DNA of 64,000 nucleotides from Sneathiella sp. P13V-1 (GCF_015143595.1 NZ_WYEU01000002.1:124001-188000); one strand, 5' to 3'. Shown: positions 13,856-23,457, counted from the first letter of the stretch. Notes: a model not told the origin generated them from the sequence alone. A program made the numbers and translations.

Positions 13856-16106
13856 AATTTTCCATCACTTTCTTGGTTCCGGCCTTATCAAAGGCGACTT
13901 CCAGTTTAATTCCGTCTTTTTTCAGGACGCGGCCATATCCGAATTTCTGATGGAATACTCGGTCCCCTTTTTGAATGCCACTGTTGCCATCGTTGACAGC
14001 TTTAGCGCTATTATCAATAAGGGTTTCATTCTGCTTTGCGCGCCGCAATAAAATATCTGACAGATGGCCAGCTGTGCCACCAGACCATTGGCTGGTGCTT
14101 GCCGTTTCTGTATCACGCCGGCTGTAAAGGCCGTTTTCGCCGTGTTCAATTAAATGTTCCGCTGGAAGCTCACTGACAAACCGGCTGGCAATAGACGATT
14201 GCCATTGTCCATGTATGCGGCGGTTGCTTGCATGACTGATAAACAGGTTCTTTCGCGCGCGCGTGATGCCGACATAGGCAAGACGGCGTTCTTCCTCTAA
14301 TGCTTGCAGACCGTTTTCATCCAAAGCCCGCTGATGAGGGAACAGGCCTTCTTCCCATCCGGGCAGGAATACAGTGTCATATTCTAGACCTTTTGCCGCG
14401 TGCAACGTCATAATACTGACCGCGTCATCATTTTTATTCTGGTCGTTTTCCATGACAAGCGCGACATGTTCCAGAAACTCATCAAGGCTTTCATATTCGG
14501 AAAGGGCGCGGACCAGCTCTTTCAAACCTTCAACGCGCTTCGGGCCTTCAGATGTTTTGTCATCCTTCCACATCTGCAGGTAGCCGCTGTCTTCCATAAC
14601 CTGTTCGGCAAGTTCCGCCGGGGGAATGAAATCTTTTTGTTCCCGCCAGCTGTCGAACTTCTCCATCAGATCTTTAAGGGTCGTATGAGACTTGCCCTTG
14701 AATAAACTATGTTCAACCGCATATTCAGCGGCACGTGGCAAAGACATGCCAAGGTCATTGCCGATTTTTTGAAGGGTCTCCAGTGCCTTTTGACCTAAAC
14801 CTCGTTTTGGCAAGTTATAGATCCGTGCAAAAGCAAGGCCGTCATCTTTTTGATTAATGACCCTAAGGTATGCCAGCATGTCGCGAATTTCTTTGCCTTC
14901 ATAAAATCGCAGGCCACCGATAATACGATATTGGATGCCCAAAGAGAGGAACACCTCTTCGAACTCACGTGTTTGAAAACTGGCGCGAACGAGGATGGCA
15001 ATGTCGTTTAAGCTCACTTTTTGGCGTTGCTGTGCTTCGATTTCTTCTGCAACCCATTTGGCTTCGGCTTGTCCGTCCCATATGGCTTTCAAGATAACTT
15101 TTTCACCATCGTTATCTTCGGTCCACAAAGTTTTTCCAAGGCGGCTTTCATTGTTATGGATCAGGCCAGAAGCAGCCCCCAGAATGTGGGCAGTCGAGCG
15201 GTAGTTCCGTTCAAGGCGGATAACATTGGCGCCTGGAAAATCTTCTTCAAAGCGAAGAATATTGCCGACTTCTGCGCCGCGCCATCCGTAAATGGACTGG
15301 TCATCATCGCCCACACAACAGATATTTTTATGCCCCTGCGCCAATAGCCTAAGCAGCAAATACTGTGCAACATTGGTATCCTGATATTCATCCACCAGAA
15401 CATATTTGAAACGATTTTGGTACTTCGCCAGAATATCAGGGTGCGCCATAAAAATGCGTAAGGGATGCAATAGTAGGTCACCAAAATCACACGCGTTGAG
15501 ACCCAGAAGCCGTTCCTGATAAATACGATAAAGCTCAGTTGCGCGGCCATGGGCGAAACTGTCCCCATCCGCAGATGAAATCTGATCCGGGGAAAGGCCT
15601 TTGTCTTTCCACCGGTCAATGACGGCAGCCAATCCACGTGGTGGCCACTTCTTTACGTCAATGCCTTCATCAAGCAGGATCTGTTTGATCAATCGCAACT
15701 GATCATCGGTATCTAAAATGGTATAGTTGGGAGATAGCCCAACAAGTTCCGCATGTTGTCGAAGCAACCAGACTCCAATTGAGTGGAAAGTCCCCAGCTT
15801 GATATCGATGGCTTCTGGCCCAATAAGGGCGGCTGTACGCCCCCGCATCTCCTGAGCGGCTTTGTTGGTAAATGTGACCGCAAGAATTTCCCATCCTCGC
15901 ACATCCTTGGTATTCAGGATATGTGCAAGTCTGGTAACGAGAACCCTTGTTTTACCAGTGCCCGCGCCCGCCAAAACAAGAACGGGTCCATCGGTTGCTT
16001 CAACCGCAGCCCGCTGCCCTTCATTCAGGCCATTGAGATAGCTTGTATCCACTGTTTTTGCTTGTGGGGCGGCATCGAAAGCGGCCAGATCAAATTCGTT
16101 TTCCAT
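13839..16106 (-). CDS. uvrD: UvrD/PcrA-family superfamily 1 DNA helicase
   Basis: ATP-dependent 3'-5' DNA helicase used in repair and removal of blocks to replication. SF1 motifs appear in order: Walker A AGAGTGKT, QxxD-type TNKAAQEM, VDEYQDTN, DDDQSIYGWRGAEV, RNYRS, TLHAAKGLEYDTVFLPG and YVGITRARKNLF. The C-terminal 50 residues (GDRVFHQKFGYGRV ...) form the Tudor-like domain seen in UvrD/PcrA. At 755 residues it is a full-length member. UvrD, PcrA and Rep cannot be separated with certainty here. It probably shares a transcript with prmA. Confidence 0.93.
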   Translation of the reverse strand: MENEFDLAAFDAAPQAKTVDTSYLNGLNEGQRAAVEATDGPVLVLAGAGTGKTRVLVTRLAHILNTKDVRGWEILAVTFTNKAAQEMRGRTAALIGPEAIDIKLGTFHSIGVWLLRQHAELVGLSPNYTILDTDDQLRLIKQILLDEGIDVKKWPPRGLAAVIDRWKDKGLSPDQISSADGDSFAHGRATELYRIYQERLLGLNACDFGDLLLHPLRIFMAHPDILAKYQNRFKYVLVDEYQDTNVAQYLLLRLLAQGHKNICCVGDDDQSIYGWRGAEVGNILRFEEDFPGANVIRLERNYRSTAHILGAASGLIHNNESRLGKTLWTEDNDGEKVILKAIWDGQAEAKWVAEEIEAQQRQKVSLNDIAILVRASFQTREFEEVFLSLGIQYRIIGGLRFYEGKEIRDMLAYLRVINQKDDGLAFARIYNLPKRGLGQKALETLQKIGNDLGMSLPRAAEYAVEHSLFKGKSHTTLKDLMEKFDSWREQKDFIPPAELAEQVMEDSGYLQMWKDDKTSEGPKRVEGLKELVRALSEYESLDEFLEHVALVMENDQNKNDDAVSIMTLHAAKGLEYDTVFLPGWEEGLFPHQRALDENGLQALEEERRLAYVGITRARKNLFISHASNRRIHGQWQSSIASRFVSELPAEHLIEHGENGLYSRRDTETASTSQWSGGTAGHLSDILLRRAKQNETLIDNSAKAVNDGNSGIQKGDRVFHQKFGYGRVLKKDGIKLEVAFDKAGTKKVMENFVQIA

Positions 16107-16164
16107 AGGTCTTTGTATATCCTATGGTCGCGTTTTGTTCTAGTCTGTAAAGTGAGACTCAAGC

Positions 16165-17955
16165 CTATTTATTTTCTTCCTCGTCCCGTTCTTCAAGTTT
16201 AAGAAGGGCAGCGTTATACTCACGCAGTAAATCGTGGTAATGAAGCAAGCCAACAAGACGGGTTTCCGTTGCTGTATCGATAACCGGCAAACATTCCACT
16301 GCCGCCTCTGTCATGATCGAGAGGGCTGACTTAAGGCTGGAATCCGGAAAAATAACCGGTCCATCTGAATGAACCAGGTTGCCCGCAAGTGCTGGATCTT
16401 CATCCGTGTTTCCAAAAAGGTGGGGGCGAAGGTCTGCATATACCAAGCGGCCAACGAATGACTTGTTTTCAGGGTCAATTACCACAAACTTGTCATGATT
16501 ATGCTGGCTGACGATGTGGCGTAGATCTGTCATATTGGTCGCAAAAGGAATTTCGATGAAGTCACGATCCATGATGCCGCGAACTTGTCGATATTTCAGA
16601 AATCGCAGTGCGCGGCTTTCTTTAACGTCAATGTTTCGACGTTCCAGTTGAACCTGGAAAATGCTTCGGTCGAGCAATTGTTTTGTGATGATCGTTGTCA
16701 CCGCAACGGCCACCATGACTGCGATGGATAATCGGTAGTCGCCCGTTAATTCAAACACGATCAGAATTGTGGATATCGGCGCGCCAAGAACTGATGAGGC
16801 TACTGCTGTCATGCCGATAATGGCATATAGTCCGTGGCTTGCAGCCATTTCAGGGGAGATATAGGCGGCAATGATACCGAAGGCCCCGCCCGTCATCGCC
16901 CCGACGAAAAGGGACGGGGAGAAAAAACCACCGCCAAATCGGCTACCCGCAGTAATGCCCACTGCAATTGTTTTCACCACAATCAAGGACAGAAGCAGTA
17001 TTAGATCATATTCTTCTTTAAGGGCCTGGTCCGTTGCTTCATAACCAACACCAATGATTTGCGGAAACGCGAGGGCAATAATTCCTAGAACAAATCCGCC
17101 AGCTGCAGGTCTAAAGACGTCCGGGATCTTAAACTTGTTGATCACTTCCTCAGAGAAAGTGATGCTCCAGACAAATAGAAGTGCCACTATGGCGGAGACG
17201 ACACCCAGCAGAGCAATAGCCGGAAGTTCCCACCATGTGACGATGTTATAGTCAGGAATGATAAAGGCAGGGAAATCTCCAATGTGTATGCGGCTAACAA
17301 CGGTGCCGACAACAGATGCCAGTACAATAGGAGCAACGGCCTGAGTGGCTAGCGATCCGATGACCACTTCAAGGGCGAAGAACATGCCCGCAATCGGCGC
17401 GTTAAAAGACGCCGCAACACCTGAGGCAACCCCGCACCCGATCAGAATTGGATAATATTTGGAAGGAAGTCGCAGTCGCTGCCCAACCTGACTGCCAAGC
17501 ATTGCGGCAAAATGTACAACAGGGCCTTCCCGGCCTCCTGAAGATCCTGTTCCGAGGGAGACACCGCTTGCAAGAAAGCTGCTGATCCCAACCCAAAGTT
17601 TCATTTTTCCTTTTCGAAGGACAGAGGCCTCTATAACGTCCGCAACGCCTTGTATGCGGCGTTCTGGTACAGCGTATCTCAAGAAAACACCTATGATGAG
17701 GCCACCAATAACCGGGATCAGCATAATCTGCCACCACGGTAAGTCAGCAGTTCCGCTTACAACTAATTCATCATCGAAGCCGTAAAACAGATTTTGAGTT
17801 TCGGCAATCAAGAAGCGGAACGCCAAGGCTCCGTATCCTGCAAGTAAGCCTATGCCGAGGGAGCATAAGAGCAGTTTTACGGACAGGTTGTTCTTAACGG
17901 CTCCCGCAGAGGACCAGAGTTTCTTTTTTGACAAGTTAAACTCAGAGAAAAGCAT
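16165..17955 (-). CDS. CLC-family chloride channel/transporter with C-terminal CBS domains
   Basis: Integral inner-membrane chloride protein of 596 residues. The CLC signature GGREGP carries the gating glutamate E143, and the later signatures FNAPIAGMFFALE and GGGFFSPSLFVGAM are present. Residue V196 occupies the place of the proton glutamate (E203 in E. coli ClcA), and the usual GSGIP chloride motif reads IQGVA (101-105). About residues 465-585 hold two CBS repeats (RDFIEIPFATNMTDLRHIV, then HSDGPVIFPDSSLKSAL) that usually bind nucleotides. The missing proton glutamate hints at channel-like rather than 2:1 exchange behaviour, which is inference. Confidence 0.93.
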   Translation of the reverse strand: MLFSEFNLSKKKLWSSAGAVKNNLSVKLLLCSLGIGLLAGYGALAFRFLIAETQNLFYGFDDELVVSGTADLPWWQIMLIPVIGGLIIGVFLRYAVPERRIQGVADVIEASVLRKGKMKLWVGISSFLASGVSLGTGSSGGREGPVVHFAAMLGSQVGQRLRLPSKYYPILIGCGVASGVAASFNAPIAGMFFALEVVIGSLATQAVAPIVLASVVGTVVSRIHIGDFPAFIIPDYNIVTWWELPAIALLGVVSAIVALLFVWSITFSEEVINKFKIPDVFRPAAGGFVLGIIALAFPQIIGVGYEATDQALKEEYDLILLLSLIVVKTIAVGITAGSRFGGGFFSPSLFVGAMTGGAFGIIAAYISPEMAASHGLYAIIGMTAVASSVLGAPISTILIVFELTGDYRLSIAVMVAVAVTTIITKQLLDRSIFQVQLERRNIDVKESRALRFLKYRQVRGIMDRDFIEIPFATNMTDLRHIVSQHNHDKFVVIDPENKSFVGRLVYADLRPHLFGNTDEDPALAGNLVHSDGPVIFPDSSLKSALSIMTEAAVECLPVIDTATETRLVGLLHYHDLLREYNAALLKLEERDEEENK

Positions 17956-18045
17956 GATGCGTGGAACCTTGGACTATAAGATTTTATTCTGTTTGTTATT
18001 TGTGAGTGTTAGCACTACCTGTTTTATGTCGATACTGCAAATCTT

Positions 18046-18831
18046 TCAACCGGTTGCGAGATAAGGGGCTGCCCATTTCAAAGATGATTTGGAGTCTTTA
18101 AGTGGCTTGTACTCACAGCCAATAAAACCGTCATAACCCTGCCTTTCTAAATGACTGAACAAGGGAGCATATGCAAGCTCACCCGTTCCAGGTTCACTCC
18201 TTAGTGGGGGGGAGGCGATCTGGATATGCGTTGTCAGAGGTAGATACTCCTGCAACCGATCGAGAACGGTCCCGTAAATGCGATGACAATGATAAAAATC
18301 GAATTGTAGTCTCAGGTTAGGGGAGTTGATATCTTTAACGATTTTTGCGGCTTGATCGAAGTCACACAAAAAATAGCCTGGCATATCAATTGGATTGATA
18401 GGCTCAATCGTCAATGTGATATCTTTTTGCGCTGCATGTTCAGCAGCCCAAGTCAAGTTTTGGACATACAGGGCTGTTTGCGCCTCTTTGGATATTTGTG
18501 AGGAGTTAAGGCCCGCCATAACATGCAGTTGCTTACATCCAAGTGCAGTTGCGTAAGAGATCGCCTGAAAGACGCTTTCTTGAAACTCAGACTGCCTATC
18601 GGGGAGGGAGGCAAGGCCACGCTCTCCTTTATCCCAATTGCCGGGAAATAAATTAAACAGTGCTTGAGTGAGATTATGGGCGGCGAGCAATTCTGCCAGC
18701 TCTGATGCGGTATATTCATATGGGAATAAATATTCGACGGCATCAAAACCGTCTTCGGCAGCAAGAGCAAAGCGGTCGCGAAAAGGAACTTCGGTATAGA
18801 GAAAGCTCAAATTCGCGGCCAGCTTGATCAT
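18046..18831 (-). CDS. hyi: Hydroxypyruvate isomerase (Hyi/OtnI-like TIM barrel)
   Basis: Interconverts hydroxypyruvate and tartronate semialdehyde or acts on a related 2-keto sugar acid. The AP-endonuclease-2 type TIM barrel is seen in FDAVEYLFPYEY, ALFNLFPGNWDKGERGLA (highly characteristic of Hyi), KQLHVMAG, TIEPINPIDMPGYFL (metal glutamate) and the final GCEYKP. The 261-residue length is standard. It starts five bases after the gpt stop, so the two are an operon although their pathways are unrelated. Confidence 0.88.
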   Translation of the reverse strand: MIKLAANLSFLYTEVPFRDRFALAAEDGFDAVEYLFPYEYTASELAELLAAHNLTQALFNLFPGNWDKGERGLASLPDRQSEFQESVFQAISYATALGCKQLHVMAGLNSSQISKEAQTALYVQNLTWAAEHAAQKDITLTIEPINPIDMPGYFLCDFDQAAKIVKDINSPNLRLQFDFYHCHRIYGTVLDRLQEYLPLTTHIQIASPPLRSEPGTGELAYAPLFSHLERQGYDGFIGCEYKPLKDSKSSLKWAAPYLATG

Positions 18832-18836
18832 GGGAA

Positions 18837-19331
18837 TTATCCCTCAGTTTTCTTGATGATTGGTTCCGCGAAAGAGGGGGCCTGATCCCAGGGGAAGAGG
18901 ATCCATGTGTCCTGACTGACTTCTGTAATAAAAGTATCTACCCGCTGGCGGCCTTTTGGCTTTGCATAGATCGTAGCAAAATGGGCTTCCGGAATCATTT
19001 CGCGGACATATTTTGCTGTAATGCCGCTGTCAACCAGATCGTCAACAATCAACCATCCCTTACCGTTGTTTGGAATATCCAGACCTTTAATGATATCGAC
19101 TTCACCAACGGTTTTATCGTCGCGGTAGGCTGCAATACACACGGTGTCGATGTTGCGGATGTCAAGTTCTCGGGCCACAATCGCCGCTGGGACCAGACCG
19201 CCTCGTGTTACTGCAACAATGCCTTCAATTGGTCCGATTTCTGAAAGGCGCCACGCTAGCGCGCGTCCGTTTCTGTGCAACTCTTCCCAGGAGACAGGGA
19301 AATATTTCGTATAACCGGCTGGATCGCCCAT
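18837..19331 (-). CDS. gpt: Xanthine phosphoribosyltransferase (Gpt)
   Basis: Transfers phosphoribosyl from PRPP to xanthine or guanine in purine salvage. The PRPP-binding loop is LIVDDLVDSGIT, and VAVTRGGLVPAAIVAREL is the Gpt-type N-terminal segment. The C-terminal segment WILFPWDQAP matches Gpt. The ATG at 19331 follows a GAGGAG site and gives 164 residues; an upstream ATG at 19346 has no such site. It leads a two-gene transcript with the hydroxypyruvate isomerase. Confidence 0.93.
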   Translation of the reverse strand: MGDPAGYTKYFPVSWEELHRNGRALAWRLSEIGPIEGIVAVTRGGLVPAAIVARELDIRNIDTVCIAAYRDDKTVGEVDIIKGLDIPNNGKGWLIVDDLVDSGITAKYVREMIPEAHFATIYAKPKGRQRVDTFITEVSQDTWILFPWDQAPSFAEPIIKKTEG

Positions 19332-19440
19332 GTTCACGCTCCTCACATGAAAAATGTTGCGCGGATTTTTATCTCGTTCGTGTGTAATTGAAAACCCCCA
19401 AAAATTGGGAAAAGGCTCAAAAGTGCTCTATATTGCCCAT

Positions 19441-19671
19441 ATGGGACAGAAAAAGCCGACAAAAGCACAATTGCGCTATCTGATGATGGGGAAATATCAG
19501 GCTGGAGGCAAGCTGCCACTTTTTGATCGTGATGGGCAAATGATTAAACCAACCACCATAAAATCGTGCGTTGAGAGTGGGTGGGCGGAGCCGTGGTTTA
19601 ATAATCCAATTAAGCCGGATTGGTTGGTGTGCCGATTAACGGATGAAGGCCGTCAGCAGATACCAGACTAG
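19441..19671 (+). CDS. Small conserved-type protein, possible wing-like DNA-binding fold
   Basis: A 76-residue basic protein beginning MGQKKPTKAQLRYLMMGKYQ. The reading frame is open further upstream, but this ATG gives a compact protein. The C-terminal part (SGWAEPWFNNPIKPDWLVCR, then LTDEGRQQI) reads like the recognition helix/wing of MarR-type domains. It resembles small uncharacterised alphaproteobacterial proteins, although I cannot run a search. It has no clear ribosome site and is divergent from gpt. Confidence 0.65.
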   Translation: MGQKKPTKAQLRYLMMGKYQAGGKLPLFDRDGQMIKPTTIKSCVESGWAEPWFNNPIKPDWLVCRLTDEGRQQIPD

Positions 19672-19790
19672 ATATCAAACGTGATCGCTGTCGCAATTAT
19701 TGTGATTTATGTAAAAAAATACTGATTTATGCTCGGAAATTGGGCAATGTTTCACTGCGACGATTTGGATATATTCTAGCGGGGGAAATC

Positions 19791-20486
19791 GTGACAGATT
19801 CAATTGAAGGCCTTCTGGCGGCTACAGTTCTTTTCTTGGCAATTCACATTATTCCATCCAGCTTTTTAAGAGGCGCGCTTGTGAACAAAATTGGCGAGCC
19901 TGTCTATATGGCTGGCTATAGCATCCTGTCCGGTATTCTGATGGTGTGGATGGTGTTGGCATATTTTGGTGCTCCTTATGGCGATATAATTTGGGAAACC
20001 GGAAATTGGGCGCGTTATGCCGCCATACCGTTGATGTTTGTGGCCTCCGTTCTGTTTATTGGCCCGTTTACTGGAATGAACCCAACCGGAGCAAAGGCGC
20101 AGAAAACAATTGATAGCGTGGGGGCGTATTCCGGACTTAACGCCATTACGCGTCATCCGATGATGTGGTCTTTTGTGCTTTGGTCAATTGTGCACCTTAT
20201 GAACAATGGCGATGTCAAATCCATCATATTCTTCTGTGGTTTTGGGGGATTGGCTCTCGCAGGGACATTGTTAATTGATGCCAAGCGTGAAAAAGAGTTG
20301 GGAGAGAAGTGGGATGAGTATGCACGCCGTACGTCAAATATCCCATTTGCAGCTATTCTAACGGGGCGTGCCAAGTTGAGTGTCAAGGCATTATGGTGGC
20401 GTGTGGCTATTGGCGTTGTAGTCTTTATGGCCTTCTACCACACGCATCTGATGGTGATTGGGGTTTCACCTTTTCCATTTAAATAA
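19791..20486 (+). CDS. NnrU-family membrane protein
   Basis: A 231-residue integral membrane protein with about six hydrophobic segments. The motif NAITRHPMMWSFVLWSIVHL is the conserved GxxRHP-like core of NnrU, a family first linked to nitric oxide/denitrification regulons and resembling prenylcysteine methyltransferases. The GTG at 19791 follows GGGGGAA, a better site than that of the upstream TTG at 19740. No denitrification genes are nearby, so a role in NO metabolism is not supported by context. Confidence 0.85.
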   Translation: MTDSIEGLLAATVLFLAIHIIPSSFLRGALVNKIGEPVYMAGYSILSGILMVWMVLAYFGAPYGDIIWETGNWARYAAIPLMFVASVLFIGPFTGMNPTGAKAQKTIDSVGAYSGLNAITRHPMMWSFVLWSIVHLMNNGDVKSIIFFCGFGGLALAGTLLIDAKREKELGEKWDEYARRTSNIPFAAILTGRAKLSVKALWWRVAIGVVVFMAFYHTHLMVIGVSPFPFK

Positions 20487-20490
20487 CCGG

Positions 20491-20940
20491 TTAATCAGAC
20501 ATTACCATGCAAGTTGTGCTGCCGTGGGCGTACAACTTGCCATTTTCATCCACAAGGCGTGCCTCTGCGGTTGCCATTCTGCGCCCCTTGTGTACGACAT
20601 GCCCTGTGCAGATAACTTTTCCCATGCCCGGCATCATGGCGCGAATGTACTTAACGTTGAGATCGATTGTCGTATAACGTTCGCCAGCTTCAAGGACGGA
20701 ATGCACACTGCACCCCAGTGCGGAATCCAGCAATGTCGCAGCATAGCCACCATGTACCGTTCCAATTGGGTTTAAGTGCCCCGCAGCTGGGACGCCTTCA
20801 AAAACAACTTTTCCTTCTTCTGCTGAAACAAGATCAAAATCCATGGTGTCACCAATCGGGGCACGTTTTTGGCCTTGGTTAAAAGCGAGGTTTAACTGTT
20901 CTAGGCCTGTCAATTTACTTAAGTCGGGGGAGGTTTTCAT
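20491..20940 (-). CDS. PaaI-type hotdog-fold thioesterase
   Basis: A 149-residue acyl-CoA thioesterase-like protein. The hotdog segments include HLNPIGTVHGGYAATLLDSA (HGG with catalytic-region Asp), LDLNVKYIRAMMPGMGKVIC (as TIDLNVKYIR), VVHKGRRMATAEARLVDENG and HGSTTCMVM. The substrate is unknown. It is convergent with the NnrU-like gene, with four bases between them. Confidence 0.88.
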   Translation of the reverse strand: MKTSPDLSKLTGLEQLNLAFNQGQKRAPIGDTMDFDLVSAEEGKVVFEGVPAAGHLNPIGTVHGGYAATLLDSALGCSVHSVLEAGERYTTIDLNVKYIRAMMPGMGKVICTGHVVHKGRRMATAEARLVDENGKLYAHGSTTCMVMSD

Positions 20941-21082
20941 TTGTCTTCTCTTGTTAGTTTATTTTTTGGACTATGCCTGTCTCATTTGTCAAAATCAATA
21001 ACGGACATCACACTTTTCTTGAAAAATTTCCTAAATCCGAATAATTTACAGTAAATTATTTGATATACGGAAAAATATTCTG

Positions 21083-21553
21083 ATGAATAAGGTCGATAGA
21101 GAAATTTTAAATATCCTGCAACTTGATAGCCGAAAATCCTATTCTTCAATTGGAGAAGTTGTGGGGCTTTCAGTAACCGCGGTTAAGGATCGTATCGACA
21201 AGCTGCAGGCCAAGGGCGTGTTCCAGAATTTCTCTATTAAGTTAAATCGAGAGCGTGTAGGTGCAGATGTATTGGCCTTCGTTCAAGTCGCGATTGATCG
21301 TCTTGAAGACTGTCAAACGTTTGAAACCGAAATGCGCAACACTGACAGCGTTTTAGAGTGCCATCATATTACAGGGGCATTTAATTATCTTTTGAAACTG
21401 GTGGCCCCCTCGATGGCAGAATTAGAGAAAATCCTCACTGATGACATAAAAATCGCTGGCGTGGTCGGGCGCACAGAAACAACTATTGTTTTTTCCTCCC
21501 AGAAAGACAGTGCCTTCATAAACTGTGTGAAAATGGGAGAGGGTAATGAATGA
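21083..21553 (+). CDS. Lrp/AsnC-family transcriptional regulator
   Basis: A 156-residue regulator. The N-terminal helix-turn-helix (ILNILQLDSRKSYSSIGEVV, then LSVTAVKDRIDKLQAKGV) is followed by a ligand-binding RAM domain (about residues 65-145, ECHHITGAFNYLLKLVAPSM). Its stop overlaps the start of a LysE-family exporter by eight bases. An Lrp gene joined to a LysE exporter is a classic amino-acid-efflux control pair, so the ligand is probably an amino acid. Confidence 0.92.
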   Translation: MNKVDREILNILQLDSRKSYSSIGEVVGLSVTAVKDRIDKLQAKGVFQNFSIKLNRERVGADVLAFVQVAIDRLEDCQTFETEMRNTDSVLECHHITGAFNYLLKLVAPSMAELEKILTDDIKIAGVVGRTETTIVFSSQKDSAFINCVKMGEGNE

Positions 21554-22187
21554 GCTTATTATTTTGTTCGCCAAAAGTGTCGGGATTGGCGTTGCTATTG
21601 CTGCCCCAGTTGGTCCGGTAGGAGTTCTCTGCATGCGAAGGGCTGTCTCTTCTGGACGGTTGTCAGCTATCACTACGGGGCTTGGCGCAGCAACCGCTGA
21701 TGCAGTCTACGCATCAATCACCGCTTTTGGCTTAACCGCGATCGCGGATCTTTTGCTTGAGTTTAAAACACCGGCGGCGGCCATCGGTGGGATCTTTTTG
21801 ATTTTTCTCGGGATTAGAATTGCGCAGTCAGCAATGAAAGGGTCTGAGGTCTCTGCGGCAGGATCCATAAGTACGAAAAACTTGCTGACGGGTTATTTTT
21901 CAACCTTTCTGCTAACGATGACCAATCCGGCAACAATTCTCTCCTTCGCGGCGATATTTGCGGGTATTGGTTTTTTGCAGAATCTCTCTGATAAATACTC
22001 AGCTGTTTTGCTTGTTGGCGGTGTATTTTTAGGGTCAACAATCTGGTGGATTATCCTTGCCAACCTTGCCACAGAATTAAAGAAACGCCTTGGTGCCAGG
22101 TTTGAAAGATACGTCAATTTTCTCTCGGCCATCATTATTGGCTTGTTTGGTGTGCTTGCGTTGGGTAGCCTTTTGCTCGACAATTAA
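21546..22187 (+). CDS. LysE/RhtB-family amino-acid exporter
   Basis: A 213-residue inner-membrane protein with about six transmembrane segments. The N-terminal family motif is IAAPVGPVGVLCMRRAVSSG, followed by GLGAATADAVYASI, and later TMTNPATILSF. LysE/RhtB proteins export amino acids or their analogues. It overlaps the upstream Lrp gene by eight bases and is therefore probably translationally coupled and Lrp-controlled. The substrate is not known. Confidence 0.9.
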   Translation: MNELIILFAKSVGIGVAIAAPVGPVGVLCMRRAVSSGRLSAITTGLGAATADAVYASITAFGLTAIADLLLEFKTPAAAIGGIFLIFLGIRIAQSAMKGSEVSAAGSISTKNLLTGYFSTFLLTMTNPATILSFAAIFAGIGFLQNLSDKYSAVLLVGGVFLGSTIWWIILANLATELKKRLGARFERYVNFLSAIIIGLFGVLALGSLLLDN

Positions 22188-22241
22188 TTATTGTTGGGGC
22201 TGCAACAATTATTGAATCGATACATCTGACAGGAGTGGTAG

Positions 22242-23417
22242 ATGAAAATTCTTCCAGAGATTGAAGCAATTCACGCGGAAATGACTGAGTGGCGTCATAA
22301 AATTCACATGCATCCGGAAACAGCATTTGAAGAATATAAAACCGCTGATTTTGTCGCTGAGAAGCTCGAGAGCTTTGGACTTGAGGTTCACCGTGGTCTA
22401 GCGAAAACCGGTGTCGTCGGAACATTGAAAGCCGGAACTGGTAATCGCGCCATTGGTCTTCGGGCTGATATGGACGCGCTGGATCTGCAGGAACTTAATG
22501 ATTTTGCTCATAAGTCTCAGATTGACGGTAAGATGCACGGTTGTGGTCATGACGGTCACACTGTGATGCTTCTTGGTGCCGCAAAATATTTGTCAGAAAG
22601 CAAAAACTTTGACGGTACCGTTCATTTCATCTTCCAGCCTGCAGAAGAGAATGTTGCTGGTGGGCGCGTGATGATTAAAGACGGCCTGTTTGAAAAATTT
22701 CCGGTGGAAAGCGTTTATGGTATGCACAATATGCCTGGCTTTGAGGTTGGCGAATTTGCAGTGCGGACAGGACCGATTATGGCATCAGCCGATTTCTTCG
22801 AGGCAAAAATCACAGGTGTTGGTGGTCATGGGGCTTTCCCACACCTTACCGTGGACCCGATCGTTATCGCATCTGAAGTTATCGGTGCCTGGCAGAAAAT
22901 TGTCAGTCGGAATGTTGACCCGCTAAAATCCGCGGTTATCACGGTCGGGCAGATTCATGGCGGTCACACAGGCAACGTGATCCCGGAAGAAGTTGTCTTT
23001 AGTGGAACAACTCGTGCTTTCGACCCGGAAGTTCAGAATATGATTGAATCCCATATGGAGCGTATGCTGAAAGGCATATGTGACGCCTATGGGGCGACAT
23101 GCGAATTCACTTACGATCGTCGCTATGCGCCTACCATCAATACGCCTGATGAAACCGCGATGGCGATCTTAACCGCACAAGAGCTGGTTGGCGAAGCTGC
23201 TGTCGATAAGGATGTCACACCGGTAATGGGCGCAGAAGATTTCTCCTGGATGCTACAGGAACGCCCAGGCTGCTATATCATGATCGCCAATGGCGCAGGA
23301 GAAGGCAGCTGTCACGTCCATAATCCAAAATATGACTTCAATGATCAGATTCTGCCTCTAGGGGCGACTTATTGGAGTCGTTTGACTGAACGCATTCTCA
23401 CAAAAGACGCGGCGTAG
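22242..23417 (+). CDS. M20-family amidohydrolase (hippurate hydrolase-like)
   Basis: A zinc/manganese amidohydrolase of 391 residues. It shows HKIHMHPETAFEEYKTADFV, GLRADMDALDLQE, GCGHDGHTVMLLGAAKYL (metal His/Asp), FQPAEENVAGGRVMIKDG, GMHNMPG and the dimerisation-domain segment GVGGHGAFPH. Members hydrolyse N-acyl amino acids such as hippurate or acetyl-amino acids. A GGAGTGG site precedes the ATG. It lies 54 bases after the LysE-type exporter, so it may take part in the same amino-acid theme, but this is inference. Confidence 0.92.
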   Translation: MKILPEIEAIHAEMTEWRHKIHMHPETAFEEYKTADFVAEKLESFGLEVHRGLAKTGVVGTLKAGTGNRAIGLRADMDALDLQELNDFAHKSQIDGKMHGCGHDGHTVMLLGAAKYLSESKNFDGTVHFIFQPAEENVAGGRVMIKDGLFEKFPVESVYGMHNMPGFEVGEFAVRTGPIMASADFFEAKITGVGGHGAFPHLTVDPIVIASEVIGAWQKIVSRNVDPLKSAVITVGQIHGGHTGNVIPEEVVFSGTTRAFDPEVQNMIESHMERMLKGICDAYGATCEFTYDRRYAPTINTPDETAMAILTAQELVGEAAVDKDVTPVMGAEDFSWMLQERPGCYIMIANGAGEGSCHVHNPKYDFNDQILPLGATYWSRLTERILTKDAA

Positions 23418-23434
23418 TAATAAAATTACCGCAT

Positions 23435-23457
23435 TAGCCCGATATGGCGTCGGGCTA
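23435..23457 (+). terminator. Hairpin after the amidohydrolase gene
   Basis: Perfect 8-bp stem TAGCCCGA/TCGGGCTA with a seven-base loop, 18 bases past the stop. No T-run follows, so it may be a 3'-end stabiliser or a weak terminator rather than a classical one. Confidence 0.45.

Noticed and set aside
16107-16164. Possible LexA-type box (GAAC-N7-GACC) before uvrD
   Set aside because: Only seven of eight positions match the GAAC-N7-GAAC form, and it is an isolated hit, so chance cannot be excluded.
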